Source: JABFRJ01 sp031374735
Lineage (GTDB): Bacteria; Pseudomonadota; Alphaproteobacteria; Rhizobiales; Hyphomicrobiaceae
Length of the DNA: 64,000 nucleotides
Reading direction: 5' to 3'
Assembly: GCA_031374735.1 (NCBI GenBank)
Contig: JANMGQ010000074.1
Coordinates: forward strand, 1 to 64,000
Position numbers and translations under genes: made by a program. Position 1 is the first letter of the stretch. Each line of letters starts with the position of its first letter. The notes beneath the pieces are model-generated. The model did no database searches, had not been told where the DNA came from, and worked only from the letters and a program-made list of their open reading frames with translations. Below, one piece after another: positions 33,685 through 42,069 of the stretch.

Positions 33685-35450
33685 ACAGGACCGCGCTAAC
33701 TCGGCTTGTGCCCTTCGCCGGGCTCTTTGTCGTGGCGCTGTTGCCAATGGTGGCCGCGCCGTTCACGATCACGCTGATGAACTACATCGGTATCGGGGCC
33801 CTCGTCGCGCTCGGTCTTGTACTCATGACCGGGTTCGGTGGCCTGACGTCGTTTGGGCAAGCCGCGTTCGTCGGCATCGGTGCTTATGCGACGGCGTGGG
33901 TGACAACCGTGCACGGGTTGTCGCCGTTACTCGGGCTAGGGCTTGCGTTGCTGTTGAGCGGCGCAGTGGCGATGCTCCTCGGCGTTATTACGCTGCGGCT
34001 CGGCGGGCATTTCCTGCCGCTCAGCACAATCGCATGGGGTATTGCGATCTACTTTCTGTTCCCAAATATACCGGGCCTCGGTGCCCATGACGGCATCCGC
34101 GGCATTCCACCAATTACGCTTGGGCCGCTGTCGTTCGCAGCCAACTGGGCGATGTACTATTTGATCTGGGGTTTGTTAGTGTTGGCCATGTGGGGTGTCG
34201 CCAATCTGCTCGATTCACGTGAAGGCCGCGCCATCCGGTCGCTACGCGGAGGTGCGACCATGATCGCGAGCCTCGGCGTAGACTTGTTCCGCATGCGACT
34301 CGTGATCTTCCTGATCGCAGCCTTGTTGGCTGGACTCGCTGGCTGGCTCTATGCGCATATGTCGCGTTTTATCAGTCCCTCGCCGTTCGACATCCGCCCG
34401 AGCATCGAATATCTCGTGATGGCCATGGCGGGCGGCGCCGCATCGGTGTACGGCGCTGTGCTCGGTGCGGCCATCGTCGTGTTCCTGAAGAACTGGATCC
34501 AGGACATACTACCCTATCTGTCGCGCAATGCTGGGCAATTGGAGATCGTCGCTTTCGCGGTATTGCTCATCTTGCTGCTACAGTATGCTCGCGGCGGGGC
34601 CATGTCGCTGATGAACCGCCTGGTTCCACGTGCGCCGCAATTGCCAACCGTCGCCGATACGGGCCTTGACCGCCGCATGCTGCCGCCTGCCGGCGAGACG
34701 TTGCTCAAGGTCGAGGGCGCGACGCGGCGGTTTGGCGGGCTTATCGCCGTCAACGCCGTATCGTTCGAGATGATGACTGGCGAGATCCTGGGTTTGATCG
34801 GCCCAAATGGCGCGGGCAAGAGCACCTTGTTCAATCTCGTCACTGGTGCCCTGACGATGAACAGTGGGCGTGTGTCTTTCCTTGGCCGCGACATCACCAA
34901 CGCGCCGCAGGCGAACATTGCACGCACCGGTATCGCGCGCACTTTCCAGCACGTAAAATTGCGCGCCAGCATGACGCTGGTCGACAACGTCATGCTCGGC
35001 GCGTATGCGCGCACGTCATCGGGCTTTGTGCAGTCGATGCTTCGCCTTGACCGTGGTGAGGAGTCGCGTGCCGCGTGCGAGGCGATGGCTCAACTTGAAC
35101 TTGTCGGCCTCGCTGATAAGGCGACAGACCTCGCAGGCAATCTGCCGCTCGGCAATCAACGGGTGCTGGAAATCGCACGAGCCCTCGCCGCGGATCCGAT
35201 TTTGATCGTGCTCGACGAGCCGGCGGCGGGTTTGCGCAAGAGCGAGAAAGTTGCGCTCGCGTCACAATTGCGCGCGATCCGTGCCCGCGGCGTCAGCGTC
35301 TTATTGGTCGAGCACGACATGGATTTTGTTATGGGTCTGGTCGACCGCGTCGTTGTGCTGGAATTCGGCTCAAAGCTTATGGAAGGCACACCAGCCGAAG
35401 TGCGCGCGAGCAAGGCCGTGCAGGAAGCCTACCTCGGAGGTGTGGTGTGA
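33681..35450 (+). CDS. LivM permease fused to LivG ATP-binding protein
   Basis: A 589-residue fusion. Residues 1 to about 310 are a LivM permease (GLVLMTGFGGLTSFGQAAFVGIGAY near 48-72). Residues from about 335 are a LivG ATPase with Walker A GPNGAGKST near 374, the signature-region residues LPLGNQRVLEIARAL and Walker B LIVLDEPAAGL. It starts with GTG at 33681. Fusion of LivM and LivG is known in several proteobacterial Liv-type systems and fixes the pairing of this permease with its ATPase. Confidence 0.92.
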   Translation: MNRTALTRLVPFAGLFVVALLPMVAAPFTITLMNYIGIGALVALGLVLMTGFGGLTSFGQAAFVGIGAYATAWVTTVHGLSPLLGLGLALLLSGAVAMLLGVITLRLGGHFLPLSTIAWGIAIYFLFPNIPGLGAHDGIRGIPPITLGPLSFAANWAMYYLIWGLLVLAMWGVANLLDSREGRAIRSLRGGATMIASLGVDLFRMRLVIFLIAALLAGLAGWLYAHMSRFISPSPFDIRPSIEYLVMAMAGGAASVYGAVLGAAIVVFLKNWIQDILPYLSRNAGQLEIVAFAVLLILLLQYARGGAMSLMNRLVPRAPQLPTVADTGLDRRMLPPAGETLLKVEGATRRFGGLIAVNAVSFEMMTGEILGLIGPNGAGKSTLFNLVTGALTMNSGRVSFLGRDITNAPQANIARTGIARTFQHVKLRASMTLVDNVMLGAYARTSSGFVQSMLRLDRGEESRAACEAMAQLELVGLADKATDLAGNLPLGNQRVLEIARALAADPILIVLDEPAAGLRKSEKVALASQLRAIRARGVSVLLVEHDMDFVMGLVDRVVVLEFGSKLMEGTPAEVRASKAVQEAYLGGVV

Positions 35451-36166
35451 GCCCCCTGCTCGAGGTTGACCAGATATCGGTCTCTTATGGGCGCATCGAG
35501 GCGCTGCGCAGCGTCACGCTGACGCTGGATCCGGGGCAGATCGTGACGATCATCGGCCCAAATGGCGCTGGAAAAACTACATTGCTGGCGGCACTGATGG
35601 GGTTGCTGCCGTCACGCGGCACGATCCGCTACGATGGTCAGGATCTGGCGCAACTCGATGTCGAGGACCGAGTTGCCTTCGGCCTCTGCCTCGTGCCGGA
35701 GCGTCGAGAACTTTTCGATGCCATGACGGTCGAGGATAACCTATTGCTCGGCGCTTACACGCAGCGGCACGATCCGACGTACGTCAAGAACAGCTTCGAA
35801 CTCGTCTACGATCGCTTCCCACGTCTCCAGGAGCGACGGCAACAATTGGCAGGCACGCTGTCCGGTGGAGAACGGCAAATGCTAGCGCTTGGACGCGCGT
35901 TGATGTCGAAGCCGCGCTTGCTGATGCTGGACGAGCCGTCCCTCGGTCTTGCGCCCTTGATAGTACGCGAAATCTTCCGCATCATTGCCTCGTTGCGAAG
36001 CCTCGGCGTGTCGGTCCTGCTTGTTGAGCAGAATGCGCGGGCAGCGCTGGAGACTGCCGACTATGGCTATTTGCTGGAAACCGGTGAAGTCACATTGTCG
36101 GGTCCGGCTGCCGAATTGCTGACCGATCCTCGAGTGACCGCGACTTATCTTGGAGGTAAGAGCTGA
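35447..36166 (+). CDS. ABC transporter ATP-binding protein (LivF)
   Basis: A 239-residue ATPase. Walker A is GPNGAGKTT near residue 39, the signature is LSGGERQML near 141 and Walker B is LLMLDEPSLGL near 161. The closing VTLSGPAAELLTDPRVTATYLGG is the LivF pattern. With LivG (in the fusion), LivH and the LivK-type protein it makes a complete importer. The start GTG overlaps the preceding stop, and its own stop overlaps the next ATG (TGATG), so the whole rightward operon is tightly coupled. Confidence 0.93.
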   Translation: MSPLLEVDQISVSYGRIEALRSVTLTLDPGQIVTIIGPNGAGKTTLLAALMGLLPSRGTIRYDGQDLAQLDVEDRVAFGLCLVPERRELFDAMTVEDNLLLGAYTQRHDPTYVKNSFELVYDRFPRLQERRQQLAGTLSGGERQMLALGRALMSKPRLLMLDEPSLGLAPLIVREIFRIIASLRSLGVSVLLVEQNARAALETADYGYLLETGEVTLSGPAAELLTDPRVTATYLGGKS

Positions 36167-37770
36167 TGCTGGCAGCCTACCCCTGGCTGCCGCTTCGCCC
36201 CGGGGACCGCACGCTGGCGCGGATGCTGGAGGTGCAAGCAGAACGTTACGGCGCGCGATCGTTGTTCAGGTGTGGCGACGCGCATTGGACGTTTGATGAG
36301 GCTCCCGGTGTTGCGGCACGCATGGCCGGCGCGCTCGCGCAAGCCGGGATACAACGCGGTGACCGAGTGGCGATCCTGTCGCCGAACCGACCAGAAGTGA
36401 TGCAAGTGTTGCTCGGCTGCGGCTGGCTCGGCGCTATCGCTGTGCCGATGCACACTGCAGTGAAAACGCGGCAATTGCGGTACTACCTGGACAATGCCGG
36501 CGCGCGCCTGCTCATTGCCGACGGTGGTTTACTCGGCGCACTCGAGCCCGGTGCATTGGTGGGGCTACCGCTCGAACACGTCTGGACGATGGATCAGGCT
36601 GCGACGCCCGAGCTAGGTGTGACATGCGCCGTGTTTCGAGCCGATGGCCCAGCTGTGCCGACCGCAGCCATAGGGGCCAGTGACCCGTTCGCCATTCTCT
36701 ACACTTCGGGCACGACCGGCGCGCCAAAAGGCGTTGTCTGCCCGCATGCGCAGTTTCATTGGTGGGGACTTTACACCGCGCACTTTCTCGAGTTGCAAGC
36801 GGGAGATGTTCTGGGAACAACGCTCCCGCTGTTTCACACCAACGCAATCAATTGCTTTTTTCAGGCTCTGCTGACCGGCAGCCAGCAGGTCGTGCTGCCA
36901 CGTTTTTCGGCGAGCCGCTTCTGGGCGGACATGGCTGCATGCGAGGCAAGCGTTGGCTATTTGCTTGGTGCCATGGTGCCGATGCTACTCGCTCAAACAC
37001 CTGATCCGGCCGAGCGCGCGCATCGCCTTCGCGTGGCGCTCGGTCCCGGCGTGCCAGCGACGATGCACGAATCCTTATTCGCGCGCACAGGCGTGCGATT
37101 GGTTGACGGTTTCGGCTCGACTGAAACAAATTTTGTCATCGGTGCGGTTGCTGCGGCGCGTCAGCCGAACCGAATGGGTCGTGTAGCACCCGGAGTTCAG
37201 GCGCGCGTCGTCGATGCCGATGACGAACCAGTTGCCAATGGGATGGCTGGAGAATTGATCCTGCGCTCCGACGAGCCGGAGTGTTTCGCGACCGGCTATT
37301 ACGGCATGGCGGCCGAAACGGTCTTGGCTTGGCGCAATCAATGGGTGCACACGGGCGACCGTGTGATCCGCTACTCGGACGGAAGCTTCGCCTTTGTCGA
37401 CCGTCTCAAAGACGTGATCCGACGACGGGGAGAAAACATCTCGTCATTCGAGGTCGAGCAGGTCATTTTGGCGCTGCCGGACGTTGCATCAGTGGCGGTA
37501 TATCCGGTGCCCTCCGATCTTGCCGAGGACGAGGTCATGGCGACGATCGTTCTACACACTGGCGCCACGCTGACGGCGACTGATCTGTTCACCGCCTGTG
37601 CGCGCGATCTGCCGCGTTTTGCCGTGCCGCGCTATCTCGCTTTTGTCGACGACTTACCACGCACAGAGAACGGCAAGGTACAGAAATTTGTGCTGCGCGA
37701 ACGCGGCATTACGCAATCTACCATCGACCGGCTTGAGAAGACAGAACCGGAAGCGCCGAACACAGACTGA
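36166..37770 (+). CDS. Acyl-CoA synthetase (AMP-binding)
   Basis: A 534-residue ANL-family ligase, the second in the island. ILYTSGTTGAPKGVV (about 178-192) is the phosphate loop. VDGFGSTETNF, WVHTGDRVIRYSDGSFAFVDRLKDVI and the late lysine in TENGKVQKF are all present. It shares an operon with the importer, suggesting that it traps the incoming acid as its CoA ester. The ligase in the leftward operon would then act on a later intermediate. This division of labour is an inference from gene position. Confidence 0.92.
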   Translation: MLAAYPWLPLRPGDRTLARMLEVQAERYGARSLFRCGDAHWTFDEAPGVAARMAGALAQAGIQRGDRVAILSPNRPEVMQVLLGCGWLGAIAVPMHTAVKTRQLRYYLDNAGARLLIADGGLLGALEPGALVGLPLEHVWTMDQAATPELGVTCAVFRADGPAVPTAAIGASDPFAILYTSGTTGAPKGVVCPHAQFHWWGLYTAHFLELQAGDVLGTTLPLFHTNAINCFFQALLTGSQQVVLPRFSASRFWADMAACEASVGYLLGAMVPMLLAQTPDPAERAHRLRVALGPGVPATMHESLFARTGVRLVDGFGSTETNFVIGAVAAARQPNRMGRVAPGVQARVVDADDEPVANGMAGELILRSDEPECFATGYYGMAAETVLAWRNQWVHTGDRVIRYSDGSFAFVDRLKDVIRRRGENISSFEVEQVILALPDVASVAVYPVPSDLAEDEVMATIVLHTGATLTATDLFTACARDLPRFAVPRYLAFVDDLPRTENGKVQKFVLRERGITQSTIDRLEKTEPEAPNTD

Positions 37771-37811
37771 TATCTACGCTGTATTCAATCGAGTAGACCG
37801 GACGGGATTGC

Positions 37812-37930
37812 GTGCCATCTGACATGCTGGTCGGCAATGCAATTTTTCTGGTCGCCTCACTTGCTTGCGGTTCTGCCTGGGATGGGCCGCTGTGGGTTGC
37901 GCGCGGCTTACAAGGCGTCGGATCGGAGTT
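37812..37930 (+). pseudogene. MFS transporter fragment
   Basis: About 40 codons read LVGNAIFLVASLACGSAWD followed by GPLWVARGLQGVGS. This matches the second and third membrane segments of drug-exporter-type MFS proteins (lF.laSlacg...aR.lQGlGa). The rest of the transporter is absent and the frame runs into tandem repeats. It marks the right-hand border of the catabolic island. Confidence 0.6.
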
Positions 37931-37934
37931 CGTT

Positions 37935-37966
37935 ATCACAGGCGCGCTGGATCACAGGCGCGCTGG
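37935..37966. repeat. 16-bp tandem repeat, two copies
   Basis: ATCACAGGCGCGCTGG is present at 37935-37950 and again at 37951-37966, without any difference. It sits just after the MFS fragment, consistent with rearrangement at the island border. Confidence 0.9.
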
Positions 37967-38201
37967 CGTCAACCTAAGCGCAGCCACGCCGAGGGGGCCG
38001 CGATCGCCGGACGGCGCTGTCCCCCTTCGGGCCTGAGTTGATGGCGCAGATGATTACCAGCGGCTTCCGGCGAAGCCCTGAGCAAGATCACCGACGCACT
38101 CCCCGATCCGCCGAAAGGCATGGGCGCCACAGGCATTCCGGGATAACGGTGTGGGTTTCGAAGGTCACCACTTTTCGCGGTTGGTGTTATCTATCTGACA
38201 T

Positions 38202-38843
38202 TCACCGCGTCAGGCGAGACCCGAGCAGCGTCGCGAGTTCGGCGAGCACCGGCACGAGCGACACGACGAGCAGCGCCGACATGGCGATGTTAAACGCGCG
38301 GATGCGCCTGGTGTTGCCAAGCCAGCGCTGAACCAAGACGCCAAAGCCAGCCCACAGTGCCGTCGCGGGCCATGCGATCACGCAGAAGGTCAACGTAAAC
38401 AATGCAACCGACGGCCAGAAATTATCGGCCGGCACATAGGTCGCCAGACCGCCGACGGCGATGATCCAGGCCTTCGGGTTCACCCACTGGAACAGACACG
38501 ATTGCAGGAACGTGACGGGCTTTGCGTTAGCCGAATCGCCACCGTCTGAAAGGCCCAGATCAGCTGATATGCCGATCTTCCAGGCGAGCCACAGCAGATA
38601 CAGCGCGCCAATGAGCTGGATCGCAGGATAGGCCCACGGCAACGCCGCGAGCACCGTGCCGAGGCCGAGCGCGACGGCGAGTTGCATCGCCGGAAAGCCA
38701 AGCGAGACGCCCCAGATCATCGGCATGGTCGCGCGAAAGCCATGCGTCACGCCCGATGACAACGCGATGACGTTGTTCGGCCCTGGCGTTACGGCTGTGA
38801 CGAAGGCGAAGGCCGCAATGCGCCCAAGCAAGTGCCAGTCCAT
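38202..38843 (-). CDS. LysE/RhtB family translocator
   Basis: A 213-residue inner-membrane exporter of the LysE/RhtB family with about six hydrophobic segments. The N-terminal motif FVTAVTPGPNNVIALSSG (about 14-31) with PGPN is the family hallmark, and FQWVNPKAWI near 118 is also conserved. Members export amino acids or related small solutes; the substrate here is unknown. It follows hemW on the same strand, about 30 bases after that gene's stop. Confidence 0.9.
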   Translation of the reverse strand: MDWHLLGRIAAFAFVTAVTPGPNNVIALSSGVTHGFRATMPMIWGVSLGFPAMQLAVALGLGTVLAALPWAYPAIQLIGALYLLWLAWKIGISADLGLSDGGDSANAKPVTFLQSCLFQWVNPKAWIIAVGGLATYVPADNFWPSVALFTLTFCVIAWPATALWAGFGVLVQRWLGNTRRIRAFNIAMSALLVVSLVPVLAELATLLGSRLTR

Positions 38844-38873
38844 GAATCCCCACTTTGAGGCTTGAGGTCGTCG

Positions 38874-40037
38874 CTAACGCGCTGTCGCCACCAGTGCGCC
38901 GGACAACTCGGCGATCAGCGCGTTCAGGACGAGGCGTCCGTCGTCGGTCGCTGCAATGCGAGCGTTGCCGATGCGCCGCAAGAGGCCGTGCGCGATCAAC
39001 CCGTCAATGGTCTGCGCGGCGGGCATCGTGCCATTGACCGCGGCGAGCCGGTTGAGATCGACGCCTTCGCCGAGCCGCAGGCCCATCAGCAGCATCTCGT
39101 CCGCCTGCTCCTCCGTCGTCAGCGCCAACTTGCTTGTCATGCCATGCCCATCGCGGAGCACAGCGTCGCGCCAACGCTCGGGATGACGCTCCGTGGTCGT
39201 CCCATGGCGCACGCCGTCGATAACGATACGCCCGTGCGCACCGGGCCCGATGCCAGCATAGGCGCCGTAGCGCCAATAGACGAGATTGTGCCGGCTCTCC
39301 TGGCCCGACCGCGCGTGGTTCGAAATCTCATAGGAGGGCAGACCCGCGGCAGCCGTCATCTCTTGCGTCAGTCCATAGAGATCGCGCGCGAGATCATCGT
39401 CGGGCACCTTCAGTTTGCCGAGCTTGTACAACGCCTCGAACGGCGTCTCCGGCTCGATCGTCAGTTGATAGAGCGAGAGATGATCACCTGCCATTGCCAA
39501 CGCTTCGCCAAGCTCCGCGCGCCAGTCAGCGATGCCTTGGCCGGGGCGCGCGTAGATTAAATCGAACGAGAACCGATCAAAGGTTTTTCGCGCAATCTCG
39601 ACGGCCGCTTTTGCCTCCGCCGCCGAGTGGATGCGGCCGAGTTTTTTGAGCTCCGCATCGCGTAGCGACTGCACACCGAGCGACACGCGATTGACGCCCG
39701 CGGCTTTGAAGCCTGCAAACCGCTCCGCCTCAACGCTACCAGGATTGGCCTCGAGTGTGATCTCGGCACCCGGCTCGATGGACCAGTGTTTTCCGACGGC
39801 ATCAATGAGCGCCGCTGTCGTCGCGGGCTTCATGAGCGACGGCGTGCCGCCACCGAAAAAGATCGAGTGTACCGTCTGTGGCCCCGTCAGCGCGCGCATG
39901 TGCGCCATCTCCGCCAAATACGCCTCGATAAAGCGCGCCTCATCCCAGCCCTCGTGCCGCACGTGACTGTTGAAGTCGCAATAAGGGCATTTGGCAGCGC
40001 AAAACGGCCAGTGGATGTAGACGGCGAAGGTGCTCAT
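38874..40037 (-). CDS. hemW: Radical SAM heme chaperone HemW
   Basis: A 387-residue radical SAM protein of the HemN/HemW class. Residues about 5-20 give VYIHWPFCAAKCPYCDF, with the CxxxCxxC iron-sulfur motif and the extra Cys typical of the class. FFGGGTPSL follows near 56, and SLGVQSL and a C-terminal HemN domain are present. HemW binds heme and delivers it to target proteins; true HemN has a longer N-terminus. The ATG at 40037 fits the family best, with an ATG four codons earlier as the alternative. Longer upstream frames are not part of the protein. Confidence 0.9.
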   Translation of the reverse strand: MSTFAVYIHWPFCAAKCPYCDFNSHVRHEGWDEARFIEAYLAEMAHMRALTGPQTVHSIFFGGGTPSLMKPATTAALIDAVGKHWSIEPGAEITLEANPGSVEAERFAGFKAAGVNRVSLGVQSLRDAELKKLGRIHSAAEAKAAVEIARKTFDRFSFDLIYARPGQGIADWRAELGEALAMAGDHLSLYQLTIEPETPFEALYKLGKLKVPDDDLARDLYGLTQEMTAAAGLPSYEISNHARSGQESRHNLVYWRYGAYAGIGPGAHGRIVIDGVRHGTTTERHPERWRDAVLRDGHGMTSKLALTTEEQADEMLLMGLRLGEGVDLNRLAAVNGTMPAAQTIDGLIAHGLLRRIGNARIAATDDGRLVLNALIAELSGALVATAR

Positions 40038-40412
40038 ACGACGCGCCATAGCACGCAACGTGCTGGCAGCCATTGCGCCAGCGCGCAATAACGTTGCCCC
40101 ATAAAATTCAACAGCATCATCCCGAAACCTGCTTACCGGAGCGTCTCCGCTGCGGGCGGTCTGATGGCGGCGCGTTTGCGGTAGGGTGGCGAGGCGATCA
40201 ACATCGAGGTCGAAGTCGAAGCGGCGGCTACGCGCCACTCGTAGACTGCGAGATATCGCCCCGTGTGCTGTAGATCGCACGAGCGCCGGGTGAATCACGC
40301 GTCCCGCGTGATCGCGCTTCAAAATGACGTCGTTGTCGTTATCGTGAGACAAGTTTTGGCCGCCGGCAATAAAACGCACAGACTTGGTCGCATCCTGCAA
40401 TGGGAGCTCACA
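40038..40412. other. Divergent intergenic region between hemW and a VOC gene
   Basis: No gene is supported in these 375 bases. A perfect eight-base hairpin ATCACGCG/CGCGTGAT with a three-base loop lies at 40294-40312. Promoters for both divergent genes should be here, but no clear -35/-10 pair stands out. Confidence 0.5.
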
Positions 40413-40805
40413 ATGCCGCTCGGGAACATCACCAACCTCGACTACACAATCCTGCTGTGCACAAAGCTGAAGGAAACGCGGGCGTTCTATGAGGACGTGA
40501 TGGGCTTTGCCGTCGAGGTCGACCGCGAAAACTGGATCAGCTTCCGGATCGGGGGCGCGCTGCTGACGCTCCGGCCGCGCAGCGGGATTGCTGGAGCTCA
40601 AGACGGCCCAGCCGTCGACGGTTCAGCTGCGGTGCAGCTGGCTTTCCGCGTTGCGCCCCTCGCCGTCGACACGTGCCACGCCGAACTTATGGCCAAAGGC
40701 GTCGCAATCATCCGCCCGCCCACGGATTTGCCCGATTGGCGCCACCGCACGCTGTTTTTCCGCGACCCCGAGGGCAATGTTCTCGAGATCTTTGCTGAGT
40801 ATTGA
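40413..40805 (+). CDS. VOC family protein (glyoxalase/dioxygenase fold)
   Basis: A 130-residue single vicinal-oxygen-chelate domain pair. It begins with LDYTILLCTKLKETRAFYEDVMGF, typical of the glyoxalase fold, and ends with WRHRTLFFRDPEGNVLEIFAEY, where the last Glu is the usual metal ligand position. The substrate is unknown, as the family includes glyoxalase I, extradiol dioxygenases and resistance proteins. The ATG at 40413 has GGGAG upstream. It stands alone. Confidence 0.87.
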   Translation: MPLGNITNLDYTILLCTKLKETRAFYEDVMGFAVEVDRENWISFRIGGALLTLRPRSGIAGAQDGPAVDGSAAVQLAFRVAPLAVDTCHAELMAKGVAIIRPPTDLPDWRHRTLFFRDPEGNVLEIFAEY

Positions 40806-40863
40806 TTCAGTTCTGACGTGCCTGCGGATGAGGCTATGTGCCACCCGAATGCGCAGATTTCGG

Positions 40864-40952
40864 TTGCACTGCAGCAGGGGCGATTCGCTCAATATAAACA
40901 AAGGTCAATGTACGACGCTTTCGTGATGCTGCGCCGCAATGCTGCACTGCAA
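40864..40952. repeat. Imperfect inverted repeat upstream of a small gene
   Basis: TTGCACTGCAGCA (40864-40876) and TGCTGCACTGCAA (40940-40952) are inverted copies with one mismatch, separated by 63 bases. They lie just upstream of the hypothetical gene at 40976. This could be a repeat or a regulatory pair; nothing else supports either reading. Confidence 0.5.
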
Positions 40953-40975
40953 AATGCACACTGGTCACTGGCGGC

Positions 40976-41314
40976 ATGTCACCTATGTTGAAGGAAGCAA
41001 AAAGAGCCGCTTCAGCGGTCGACGCCGGAAACGCATGGATGGGGCTTGGACCAGGATCATTGGAGGCCATCATGTCGGCAGCTTCGAACAGCGTGCTTAT
41101 CCGCCCCACCTCAGCTGGCGCCCCCGCCGATGACGCGAAACACCGGTCAAACAACGCCGGCAAAGCGTCAGGGCTGGTTTCGGCTGTGACCACCTTTTTC
41201 TCGGCCTGTGCAGAAGGACTGGCAGCCGAGCGGCGCTACGAGGCCTTGCGCAGATCGGGCGTGCCGCACGCGCGCGCCGCTGCGATGGCACTCGCCGTCA
41301 CAAAAGATCGCTGA
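40976..41314 (+). CDS. Hypothetical protein
   Basis: A possible 112-residue soluble protein with no recognised family. The C-terminal part (FFSACAEGLAAERRYEALRRSG then VPHARAAAMALAVTKDR) is a basic amphipathic helix pattern often seen at the ends of small Hyphomicrobiales proteins, which is the main reason to consider it real. An ATG four codons later is an alternative start. The gene converges on the HAD phosphatase gene with a gap of 14 bases. Confidence 0.5.
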   Translation: MSPMLKEAKRAASAVDAGNAWMGLGPGSLEAIMSAASNSVLIRPTSAGAPADDAKHRSNNAGKASGLVSAVTTFFSACAEGLAAERRYEALRRSGVPHARAAAMALAVTKDR

Positions 41315-41328
41315 ACTCGGCGCAGGTT

Positions 41329-42069
41329 TCAGGATCGGGGAGGCGCTTGAAACAGCCGCCCCATGTCGACAACGCTATCGAGCACCAGATCCGCGTGCGC
41401 CTCAAGGTGCTCGCGGCCAGCGGTGCCTGACAGCACGGCGATGGCGAGACCAGCACCCGCGGCATGTGCCATTTCCAGGTCGTGGATGCTGTCGCCGATG
41501 ACGGCAACGTCGTGCGGGGCGAGCCCTGTTGCTTTGGCGAAGCCGAGCACCATGCCGGGACCAGGCTTGCCGCCAAAGCCACTGTCGCAGCCGCAGGTGA
41601 ATTCGTACGCGTTGAGAATGCCGTGCCGAGCCAGTGATGCCTCGAGCCCGGCCATGGTGTCATTGGTCGCGATGCCCATGCGATAGCCGCGCGATTTCAG
41701 CAGGCGCGACACGTCAAGCACGCCGTCGATGAGCACGGATGACCGCGCGCCCCCCTCGGCAAACATGCGGGCGACGCTCTCATGCAGATCGGCTGGCACC
41801 GAGTTGTCGGCCTCGCGTCGCAGCATCTCGACAATCGCATCCATCGTACCACCGGCCAGGATCGAGCCTGCGGTGATGTGGTCTGTATCGGGATTGTGAC
41901 CACCGGCTGAAAGCATGCGCCGCTGCAGAGCCGTATCGCCCTGCGCCGCATAGGCCGTGATCTCCCGATTGATCGGGACCCACGTCCTGAAATAGTCGAG
42001 CAGAGTGCCGTCCTTGTCGAACAGCAGCCCCTTGATCGCGGCAACGCTGCGCGTCTTTGATGATCTCAT
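41329..42069 (-). CDS. HAD family hydrolase (phosphoglycolate phosphatase-like)
   Basis: A 246-residue haloacid-dehalogenase phosphatase. Motif I is GLLFDKDGTLLDY near residue 14, giving the nucleophile Asp and the acid Asp. Motif II is GIATND. Motif III/IV is KPGPGMVLGFAKATG followed by VAVIGDSIHDLEMAHAAG near 190. The cap domain is of the Gph type, so phosphoglycolate or a similar small phosphate is the likely substrate. The ATG at 42069 overlaps the stop of the MoeB/ThiF gene (ATGA), so the two are co-translated. Confidence 0.9.
   Translation of the reverse strand: MRSSKTRSVAAIKGLLFDKDGTLLDYFRTWVPINREITAYAAQGDTALQRRMLSAGGHNPDTDHITAGSILAGGTMDAIVEMLRREADNSVPADLHESVARMFAEGGARSSVLIDGVLDVSRLLKSRGYRMGIATNDTMAGLEASLARHGILNAYEFTCGCDSGFGGKPGPGMVLGFAKATGLAPHDVAVIGDSIHDLEMAHAAGAGLAIAVLSGTAGREHLEAHADLVLDSVVDMGRLFQAPPRS

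Larger units (their letters stand above)
37771..38201. other. Intergenic region with gene debris
   Basis: The 431 bases between the last island gene and the lysE-type gene contain no intact gene. A short MFS-like segment lies at 37812-37930. Two tandem copies of a 16-base unit follow (37935-37966). The rest (to about 38200) shows no recognisable coding sequence. Confidence 0.6.

Noticed and set aside
40038..40601. N-terminal extension of HemW
   Set aside because: The frame is open upstream, but the radical SAM domain begins at once after 40037 and no HemW has such an extension.
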